From positions 1 through 16,363 of the forward strand of contig JBOGIQ010000112.1 of the NCBI GenBank assembly GCA_050742535.1: a DNA stretch of 16,363 nt, given 5' to 3'. Source of the DNA: Gp6-AA40 sp050742535 (GTDB lineage Bacteria; Acidobacteriota; Vicinamibacteria; Vicinamibacterales; UBA2999). Every line of letters begins with the position of its first letter. Position 1 is the stretch's first letter. Below the pieces are notes generated by a model, which saw nothing but the letters and a program-made list of their open reading frames with translations, was not told the origin of the DNA and searched no databases. Below, piece by piece: positions 5,495 to 11,360 of this stretch. A program made the position numbers and the translations under genes.

Positions 5495-8014
5495 TCACAA
5501 CGTCCTCACGGCCTCCTCGACCTGTGCTGCCAGAGCCGCATAGTCGTCTCCGCGCAACCGTAGCGGAGCTCCGAACGCGACGCGAACACGTCCGGGACGA
5601 ATGAACGTCGAGCCGACCGGCATCAACCGATCGACGTGCTCCAGCTTCACCGGCACGACCGGCAGGTCGAGCCGTGATGCGATCATCCCGATGCCGCCGC
5701 GGAACGGCTTCAGCTGCCCCGTCGGCGATCGCACGCCTTCGGGGAAGAGCAGGATCGACATCCCGCTGCCCGTCACCTCTCCCATGTATTGCAGCGAATG
5801 CCGGGCGCCCGCTTCACGCTGCGGTATCGGGAACGTGTTGAAGTAGAAGCACGCCAGGTAGTAGTTCAGCGAGTTCGTGAACACCGCGCGCCACGTGTGC
5901 TGCTCGGGGTGGAAGTGCGCCTCGAAGAACTCCTTGAGCATCGCCGGCGCCACGCGGCTCCGCCAGCGGCCAGGCAGCGCGGACAGAATCACCGGCACGT
6001 CCATGTGACTCTGGTGATTCGACGCGAAGATCACCGGGCCGTCGAGTGCGGCCAGATGCTCATGGCCCTCGACGCGTGCGTACGCGAACAGGCGAGTCAG
6101 CGGGACGATCCACGTCGCCTGGGACAGCCGGCGGATCAGCCGCACGGGCTGGCGGCGGTTCCAGGCCGGAAAATCGACCGGCTCCTCGACTGCCGCGGCG
6201 GCCGGCGGCGCCTCGACCAGCTGTTTCAGATCGGCGATGCTTGCGGCTTTCGAGAAACGGGCTTCGTCGATTCGCGTCTGGAATCGATCCTCGAGTGCGA
6301 CCATCAGCTCGACGCGCTCCAGCGAACTGAGGCCGAGTTCCTCCAGCGTCGTTCCGGCACCGACCTGCCGGCCGCGCGCGTACCGCGCAATCAGCGCCTC
6401 CAGCGAGTCGCCGTGCGGCGCTGTCAGCGACTGACCGCCCGTTCGTACCCAGTCGCGAATCGCCGCCCGTTTCAGCTTGCGTGTGCCCTCGGTGCGTGGC
6501 AGTTCGGCGGCGCCCCAGACCGAGATCGTGCGAAGGCGCTGGTGATCCTGCAGACGGGCGTTCGCCTCGCGGATGACCCGATCGGGATCGACGCCTGGTT
6601 CCAGTACGACGACGGCGTGGACACGTTCCTGGGCGCCTTCCGCCACGCCGACCACTGCCGATTCGCGAACGCCGGCGACCTCGTTGACCGCCCGCTCGAC
6701 ATCCTCCGGAAAGACATTCAGCCCTTCCGGCGTCACGATCATCTCCTTCTTCCGTCCGCGAATGAACAGCCGTCCCTGCTCGTCGGTCCCGCCGATGTCG
6801 CCGGTGTGGAACCAGCCGGCGTCATCGAAGATTTCGGATTTTGGATTAGTGATTTGGGCGTTGGGATTTGGGATTTGGGATTCGGGATTTTCGTAATACC
6901 CGCTGGTGACGTTTTCCCCGCGCACGAGGATCTCGCCGTCCTCGGCGATCTTCACGTCCACGCCGGCAATCGGCGTCCCAACCGATCCCTTGCTCGTCCT
7001 GAACGGATGGTTCAGCGTGACGATCGGCGCCGTTTCCGTCAGCCCGTATCCCTGAATGACTGCGAATCCCAGCCGGCGCCAGAACTCCTCGAGGTCCGGC
7101 GCGAGCGGCGCCGCGCCGACGACGAACGCCCAGAACTTCAGGCCGAACGCCGAGTGAACACGGCGGTAGCGCCACCATCGGCCCGGAATGGAAATGCCGG
7201 CGGGCGGCGGCTCCTGCGTCTCCGGCATCGTCCGCAGCACGTGTTCGCGCAGCACGTCGAGGATCTTCGGCACGCATACGAGGACCGACACGCGCCGCGA
7301 CCTGATCAGCCGGACGATGTCATGCGGGTTGAAGCTGCGCGTGAAGATGACCGTCCCGCGAATCATTGGCGGCACATTCGTCGCCATCGACTGACCAAAC
7401 ATGTGGCTCAGCGGAAGCAGGTTGACGAAGCGGATCGGGTGAAACGGCCGTGCATACTTCCGGTATTTCAGGATCTCGCGCTCGACCGGCACGATGTTCG
7501 CCAGCACATTGCGGTGCCTGATCACCACTCCCTTCGGCTCGGCGGTGGCGCCCGAAGTGAAGATGATCTGCGTGACGTCGTCGCGCGTCATCGGGACTTC
7601 CGGCATTGGCCCATCGGCGCGCCAGTCGAGATCGGAGAGCCGCCAGTGCTCCTGTCCGGACATGTCGCCAGGCGTGACGTCGTCGCCGAGGAGCGTCAGT
7701 TTCGCCGCCACGATGCCCGCGACCTTGCGCACGAATTCGGCGGACGACCGGTAGTCGATCGGGACGACGATGATCCCGGCGATGAGGCAGCCCCAGTAGC
7801 AGGCAATCCATTCGGGCCGGTTTTCGCCCCAGAAGATCACCTTGTCGCCCTGGCGGATGCCGGCGGCGCTCAGGCGGGCGGCGAAGCCGCGCGCGGCGCG
7901 GCCCACCTCCGCGTAGGTGTGCACCCGGCGCTTGTACCCGTCGTCATAGACGAGGAAATCGCCGCGGATCGTGATGAGATCCGCAAAAAAGTCGATCAGC
8001 GTCTCACGGCGCAC
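5495..8014 (-). CDS. Acyl-CoA/acyl-ACP ligase - ACP - PlsC acyltransferase fusion
   Basis: A three-domain enzyme of about 839 residues likely to activate fatty acids and transfer them to a lysophospholipid or related acceptor. The ligase (1-525) has the ATP loop FTSGATAEPKGV (152-163), GYGLTETAP (322-330), HTGD (403-406) and the C-terminal lysine region PRTEGTRKLK (near 513). A carrier domain (536-601) has LGLSSLERVEL, with Ser564 as the phosphopantetheine site; the usual Asp before it is Ser. A PlsC domain (about 640-839) has NHQSHMD (HX4D at H667-D672) and FPEG (757-760). E. coli Aas combines such functions in the reverse order and without an ACP. Residues 375-395 are a repeat insertion. 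The chosen start is GTG at 8014, 6 nt behind a CATAAT box; the ATG at 8059 would add 15 residues made of heptamer repeat. Exact substrates are unknown. Confidence 0.87.
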   Translation of the reverse strand: MRRETLIDFFADLITIRGDFLVYDDGYKRRVHTYAEVGRAARGFAARLSAAGIRQGDKVIFWGENRPEWIACYWGCLIAGIIVVPIDYRSSAEFVRKVAGIVAAKLTLLGDDVTPGDMSGQEHWRLSDLDWRADGPMPEVPMTRDDVTQIIFTSGATAEPKGVVIRHRNVLANIVPVEREILKYRKYARPFHPIRFVNLLPLSHMFGQSMATNVPPMIRGTVIFTRSFNPHDIVRLIRSRRVSVLVCVPKILDVLREHVLRTMPETQEPPPAGISIPGRWWRYRRVHSAFGLKFWAFVVGAAPLAPDLEEFWRRLGFAVIQGYGLTETAPIVTLNHPFRTSKGSVGTPIAGVDVKIAEDGEILVRGENVTSGYYENPESQIPNPNAQITNPKSEIFDDAGWFHTGDIGGTDEQGRLFIRGRKKEMIVTPEGLNVFPEDVERAVNEVAGVRESAVVGVAEGAQERVHAVVVLEPGVDPDRVIREANARLQDHQRLRTISVWGAAELPRTEGTRKLKRAAIRDWVRTGGQSLTAPHGDSLEALIARYARGRQVGAGTTLEELGLSSLERVELMVALEDRFQTRIDEARFSKAASIADLKQLVEAPPAAAAVEEPVDFPAWNRRQPVRLIRRLSQATWIVPLTRLFAYARVEGHEHLAALDGPVIFASNHQSHMDVPVILSALPGRWRSRVAPAMLKEFFEAHFHPEQHTWRAVFTNSLNYYLACFYFNTFPIPQREAGARHSLQYMGEVTGSGMSILLFPEGVRSPTGQLKPFRGGIGMIASRLDLPVVPVKLEHVDRLMPVGSTFIRPGRVRVAFGAPLRLRGDDYAALAAQVEEAVRTL
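6830..6892 (-). repeat. Nine 7-bp repeats inserted in frame in the ligase gene
   Basis: Nine heptamers related to GATTTGG (plus strand) run from 6830 to 6892, three of them exact. Their 63 bp equal 21 codons, so the frame is kept. Three heptamers make one 7-residue cycle, seen in the product as QIPNPNAQITNPKSEI. Local GC is far lower than in the surrounding gene. Confidence 0.88.
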
Positions 8015-8020
8015 CGGTAA

Positions 8021-8026
8021 ATTATG
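8021..8026 (-). promoter_or_regulatory. Candidate -10 box for the ligase fusion gene
   Basis: CATAAT on the minus strand (plus ATTATG) lies 6 nt before the GTG at 8014. It matches the -10 consensus at five of six positions. The spacing would place transcription start at or next to the start codon, giving a leaderless mRNA. No -35 box is evident. Confidence 0.3.
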
Positions 8027-8040
8027 ATTCTTTCCCTGGC

Positions 8041-8065
8041 GGCATTCGGCATTCAGCATGCTGAA
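8041..8065. repeat. GGCATTC heptamer pair and a 14-bp palindrome between divergent genes
   Basis: GGCATTC occurs twice in tandem (8041-8054), followed by a variant AGCATGC. The perfect palindrome TTCAGCATGCTGAA (8052-8065) overlaps this and the alternative ATG of the ligase, in the gap before the diadenylate cyclase-like gene. It could be an operator or simply repeat debris. Confidence 0.6.
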
Positions 8066-8077
8066 ATGCCCTGACTT

Positions 8078-9433
8078 ATGATGGACGCGAGCCCCGTCGG
8101 CGCCTTATACGACAGCCTGCTGCAGTCGGCGCTCCGCCAGTTCTTCGAGCGCGCGACCTTTGACGCCGAGCCGACGGCTTCGGCCGCCATCGACGGCCGC
8201 CTGGCCATTGAACCGTCCGCCAATCCCTCGGCGCTGACCATCCGATGGTTCGGGACGCGGTATACACTCCGCGTGCCGGTGCGATGGCCGTTTACGGCCC
8301 ACGAAATCCGGCTCGCACAGGCAATCGGTGCTGTGCTCGCGGCACGTTACCGCGCGATCCAGACCCCGCGAATCCTCGCCGAGCGCGTCGATCTGTTCAG
8401 CGGCGCCATCGAGGATCGATACGTCGGCGCCTTTCTGGATCCGCGTTCCTATGCCACGGACGCGCGGGCCACGCGCGCCGACCGGATTGCGTTGATCATC
8501 GAGATGCTGCGCGTCGCGGCGCTCTCCAGCTACGAGAATCGCCCGATTTCAACCGGCGTGCTCCTGCTGGGTACGACCGCCGATCCTGTCCAGCCGGGAG
8601 TTCCCCCTACCTCCGTGGTGATGTCGTATGACGAGTCACTGGCGCGGAGCAAAAGCTTTTTCCGCCTGGCGGAGGGCGTCCATACGCTGCACCTGGCGAG
8701 TGCGGAGGGACGGCTCCTCAACATCATCGACATCAGGCGGTGGGCCAGCGGCGCGCGTCACAATTCGCTGACGCCACGGGCGTTTCAGCCCCATGCGCGG
8801 GCGACGCTGCAGCACGGCCACGTCTGCGCCGTGCTCAGCCCCTCGCGCGAGATCAAGATCTTCGCGGAAGGCACCGAGATGTTCACCTTCCGGGGTGCGG
8901 CCTGGCACCTGGTGGACGCCCAGGCGAAATACCGTCTGTGGGCCGATGCGGTCGGCAATGAGCCGGTCGCCGCGCGGATTTTTCAGACTGCCCGCGACCT
9001 GTCGGACGCGCGCGAAGGCGCGCTATTCGTGGTGGTTCGTGAGCCGGACGTGGCCGTGTCGCAGCTGGTCCCGACGGCGGATCGTCTCGATTTGCCCATC
9101 CGGGAGCTCGACGAACGCGAAGATGGATCGGAAGCGCCGACGAGACGCCATCTCCTTCATTTGCTGGAACGTCGGACGATCACCGATTTGGATCCGAGCG
9201 TCTTCATGGGCCTCGCGGCACTCGATGGCGCCACCGTCACGGACAGGTCTGGCCGCCTTCTTGCCGCGGGCGCAATTCTCCGCCATCCACCGTCGCAGCA
9301 ACTGGATGCGGGCGCGGTCGAAGACGCCCGCACGACCGCAGCAATGGGCGCCAGTCAGTTCGGGCCGGTGCTGAAGGTGAGCGAGGACGGCGTCATCACA
9401 TTCTTCGATCGGGAGCGCGTTTGGGACATTTGA
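8078..9433 (+). CDS. DisA-N/DAC-domain protein, divergent diadenylate cyclase homologue
   Basis: A 451-residue soluble protein. The C-terminal part (about 305-445) resembles the DisA_N/DAC fold that condenses two ATP into c-di-AMP: GALFVVVREPD near 307, the DGA motif at 383-385, GRLLAAGAIL, then EDARTTAAMGASQFG and LKVSEDGVITFF, matching the GTRHRAA-G-SE-SDA-IVVSEETG-IS region of DisA and CdaA. The RHR motif reads R418-T-T, so activity or substrate may differ. Residues 1-300 have no membrane segment and are probably a sensor domain; several DAC proteins carry such N-terminal sensors. I saw no HhH DNA-binding domain, so it is not a full DisA. The start is ATG 8078 (ATG also at 8081), with no clear ribosome binding site. 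A kup gene under a c-di-AMP riboswitch lies about 1.8 kb downstream, which supports a role in this signalling. Confidence 0.76.
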   Translation: MMDASPVGALYDSLLQSALRQFFERATFDAEPTASAAIDGRLAIEPSANPSALTIRWFGTRYTLRVPVRWPFTAHEIRLAQAIGAVLAARYRAIQTPRILAERVDLFSGAIEDRYVGAFLDPRSYATDARATRADRIALIIEMLRVAALSSYENRPISTGVLLLGTTADPVQPGVPPTSVVMSYDESLARSKSFFRLAEGVHTLHLASAEGRLLNIIDIRRWASGARHNSLTPRAFQPHARATLQHGHVCAVLSPSREIKIFAEGTEMFTFRGAAWHLVDAQAKYRLWADAVGNEPVAARIFQTARDLSDAREGALFVVVREPDVAVSQLVPTADRLDLPIRELDEREDGSEAPTRRHLLHLLERRTITDLDPSVFMGLAALDGATVTDRSGRLLAAGAILRHPPSQQLDAGAVEDARTTAAMGASQFGPVLKVSEDGVITFFDRERVWDI

Positions 9434-9435
9434 AA

Positions 9436-9441
9436 TAGAAT
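9436..9441 (+). promoter_or_regulatory. Candidate -10 box for the SDR gene
   Basis: TAGAAT, a five-of-six match to the -10 consensus, lies directly behind the stop of the DAC-like gene and 16 nt before the ATG at 9458. It predicts a leader of about 10 nt. No Shine-Dalgarno or clear -35 is seen. Confidence 0.25.
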
Positions 9442-9457
9442 TACCGCTCTTTCCCCG

Positions 9458-10366
9458 ATGCGGATCTTTCTCACGGGCGCGACCGGCTACATCGGTTCTG
9501 CCGTCATGGACGCGCTGGTGCGCAGCGGCCATGAGGTCACCGCACTGGTTCGCGATCCGGAAAAGGCGGAACAGGTATCCCGGCGAGGGGTGCGTCCGAT
9601 CCTCGGCGAGTTGTCGCGTCCAGCGTCGTACTCGGCTGCCGCCGAGGGCGCCGATTCCATCGTCCACACCGCGCTCGAGAGCTCCAAGCGGTCGCAGAAG
9701 GTCGATCGCGTGGCCGTTGATACGCTGATTGCCGCGGCGGCACGGCGCAGGGCCGCCGGCGCTCCCGCAAGCGTCGTGTACACCTCCAACGCGTGGGTGC
9801 TCGGGGAAGCGCGCGGCGCGACCGAAGAGACGCCGGTGAACCCGATACCGCTCGTCGCATGGCTTCCGGAACACGAGCAGGCGGTGCTCGAGGCCAGAGG
9901 CGAGGGCGTGCGCGCGGTCGTGATCCGTCCAGGCGTTGTCTACGGCGGTGCGCGTGGAATCGTCGGCGATCTGTTGAAAGACGCGGCCAACGGACTGGTC
10001 CGTGTCGTCGGCAAGGGACGAAACCACTGGGCGTGCATCTACGATCGCGACCTCGCCGATCTCTACGTGCGCGTTGCCACCATGGACGATGCGGCGGGCG
10101 TGTTTCACGCCAACGACGAAGCGGACGAATCGGTGGACGACATCGTGGCGGCCATCGCCGACCACGCCAAGATGCCGCCGGACGTCCGCCATATGCCGAT
10201 TGACGAGGCGCGAAAGAAGATGGGCGCGTATGCGGACGCGCTGGCGCTCGATCAAATCGTGCGCAGCCCGCGCGCCCGGGCGCTCGGCTGGGCGCCGACG
10301 CTGCGGTCGGTGGCGGGGAGCGTCGCCCGGTTGCTGGAAGAGTTTCGAACGGCCAGAGCCGCGTAG
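9458..10366 (+). CDS. Atypical NAD(P)-binding SDR family protein
   Basis: A 302-residue Rossmann-fold protein of the extended/atypical SDR group (NAD-dependent epimerase/dehydratase-like). The dinucleotide loop GATGYIG is at 7-13 and is followed by the expected beta-alpha units, with an arginine in LVRDPEKA (30-37) that often favours NADP. Later landmarks are VVYTSNAWVLG (106-116) and RPGVVYGG (157-164). The usual catalytic YxxxK is replaced by W135-L-P-E-H139, so normal SDR redox chemistry is doubtful; such members are often NADP sensors or have altered reactions. It lies 24 bp behind the DAC-like gene in the same direction and may be cotranscribed with it. The substrate cannot be told. Confidence 0.85.
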   Translation: MRIFLTGATGYIGSAVMDALVRSGHEVTALVRDPEKAEQVSRRGVRPILGELSRPASYSAAAEGADSIVHTALESSKRSQKVDRVAVDTLIAAAARRRAAGAPASVVYTSNAWVLGEARGATEETPVNPIPLVAWLPEHEQAVLEARGEGVRAVVIRPGVVYGGARGIVGDLLKDAANGLVRVVGKGRNHWACIYDRDLADLYVRVATMDDAAGVFHANDEADESVDDIVAAIADHAKMPPDVRHMPIDEARKKMGAYADALALDQIVRSPRARALGWAPTLRSVAGSVARLLEEFRTARAA

Positions 10367-10384
10367 AACGACTCGAACGACTCG
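10367..10384 (+). repeat. 9-bp tandem repeat after the SDR stop
   Basis: AACGACTCG occurs twice in tandem directly behind the TAG of the SDR gene, followed by AACGCC up to the convergent clpP stop at 10391. The 24-bp convergent spacer thus consists wholly of repeat. Confidence 0.8.
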
Positions 10385-10390
10385 AACGCC

Positions 10391-11080
10391 TTACCCCTCG
10401 ACGACCGCGTCGATCAATCCGTATTCAACCGCTTTCTGCGCGTCGAGGTAGAAGTCCGTCCGCTTCGTATCTCTGATGATCTTCGCCAGCGGCCGTCCGG
10501 ATCGCTTGGCGAGGATCTGATAGATCTGCCCCTGCATCTGCTTCAGGCGATCGAGATGCTGCGCCGCGGCGGAGGTGGATTGCCAGCCCGCCCACTTGGC
10601 CGGCTCGTGAATCATGATCCACGAGTGCGGCAGCGCCAGCCGTCGCCCCTCGCTGGCGGCCTGGAGGACGACCGAGCCCATTGAGTACGCCATCCCCTGA
10701 ACGACGAGCGTCACCTCGATGCCGCGGGCGACGATCTGGCGAATCGAGTCGTGAATGGCGAGCCCGTCGGTGACATTCCCGCCGGCGCTGTTGATGTACA
10801 CGGTGATCGGCTTGCCGTTGTCGTTGGCGAGCTCGCGGAGCCGCTCGATGACGGACCTGGCGACGTCCTTCTCGATATCGCCGATCAAGTACACGTCGCG
10901 GAGCCGATCCGCGGATTCCTTGCGAAGGATGCCTTTGACGGCGTCGATCAGATCGAGAAGGAGCTTGTCGTTCAGATCGCGCGGCGCCGGAAAGGGCGTC
11001 ACCGGCGCTCGGCTCGCGCTGTGAGAGGGTTCCGATTCCGCCACCGGTTCAGTTGGTTGATGAACGGTCGAGTCGGCCAC
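10391..11080 (-). CDS. clpP: ClpP-like ATP-dependent protease subunit
   Basis: A serine peptidase subunit of about 229 residues that should form the proteolytic barrel used by Clp ATPases. From the GTG at 11080 the catalytic triad is complete: Ser133 in GMAYSMGS, His158 in WIMIHEP and Asp209 in KRTDFYLD. VYINSAGGNVTDGLAI and AVEYGLID are typical of the family. Tyr just before the active Ser, where Ala is usual, and the WAGWQSTSAAAQH loop mark it as divergent, perhaps a second ClpP paralogue. The frame is open to a TTG at 11185, but the extra 35 residues are unlike ClpP and overlap the kup promoter, so I chose GTG 11080; CATACT (11087-11092) lies 6 nt upstream of it. Even so, about 35 unconserved Ser/Pro-rich residues precede the core. 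No Clp ATPase gene is nearby. Confidence 0.88.
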   Translation of the reverse strand: MADSTVHQPTEPVAESEPSHSASRAPVTPFPAPRDLNDKLLLDLIDAVKGILRKESADRLRDVYLIGDIEKDVARSVIERLRELANDNGKPITVYINSAGGNVTDGLAIHDSIRQIVARGIEVTLVVQGMAYSMGSVVLQAASEGRRLALPHSWIMIHEPAKWAGWQSTSAAAQHLDRLKQMQGQIYQILAKRSGRPLAKIIRDTKRTDFYLDAQKAVEYGLIDAVVEG

Positions 11081-11153
11081 GTACTCAGTATGCCTGCAAA
11101 CCAACCGCCGCTCCACCACGTCGAGGCGCCGGGCGCTGATTACATTCGTGTGT

Positions 11154-11182
11154 TTGACGCACTCTTCGCGAAGGAGTAGCGT
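11154..11182 (+). promoter_or_regulatory. Candidate promoter for the kup riboswitch transcript
   Basis: TTGACG (11154-11159), a five-of-six -35 match, is followed after exactly 17 bp by TAGCGT (11177-11182), a weaker -10. Transcription would begin near 11189, two bases before the first paired base of the riboswitch at 11191. That placement is independent support for both calls. Confidence 0.5.
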
Positions 11183-11190
11183 CAAGGAAA

Positions 11191-11345
11191 ACGCCTAAGA
11201 CGCCGCCATTCGGCGTCACGGGGGACCCACGAGAAACGGGGGCGAATTCCGTTCAGTGACGACCTGTTGCGCCGAAGCGCGCGCAGGGCGATGCGGCGGA
11301 TAGAGGACTTCCAACCTCGAGCCCGACAGCTAACCCCGTCGGCGT
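11191..11345 (+). ncRNA. c-di-AMP riboswitch (ydaO/yuaA type) in the kup leader
   Basis: The 155-nt leader follows the ydaO class from end to end. ACGCC (11191-11195) pairs with GGCGT (11341-11345) as P1. GACGCCG/CGGCGTC (11199-11217) forms the next hairpin. Then come the conserved ACGGGGGACCC (11218-11228) and GGGGGCGAATTCC (11238-11250), a variable stem around 11263-11287 (CCTG...CGAA...CAGG), and the highly conserved 3' core CGAGCCCGACAGCTAACC (about 11318-11335). ACGGGG can pair with CCCCGT (11334-11339) as the long-range contact. I compared this from memory with the B. subtilis and T. tengcongensis aptamers. Family knowledge: c-di-AMP binding normally turns expression off. The ribosome binding site of kup follows P1 closely, so control could be translational. 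Confidence 0.9.
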
Positions 11346-11347
11346 GA

Positions 11348-11354
11348 TTGGAGG
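11348..11354 (+). promoter_or_regulatory. Strong ribosome binding site of kup
   Basis: TTGGAGG lies 6 nt before the GTG start and 3 nt behind the riboswitch P1 helix. The spacer CCCTCC is complementary to GGAGG, so alternative pairing could hide the site; this is speculative. Confidence 0.65.
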
Positions 11355-11360
11355 CCCTCC

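Noticed and set aside
5789..8020. A 743-codon plus-strand frame opposite the ligase fusion
   Set aside because: It has no recognisable domain and Arg/Asp/His-rich composition, while the minus strand has intact ANL, carrier and PlsC motifs.
9023..10255. A 410-codon minus-strand frame across the DAC-like and SDR genes
   Set aside because: It crosses two well-supported plus-strand genes and has shadow-like composition.
11350..11360. GGAGG-C-CCTCC as a hairpin hiding the kup ribosome binding site
   Set aside because: A one-base loop cannot form; pairing would need another partner.
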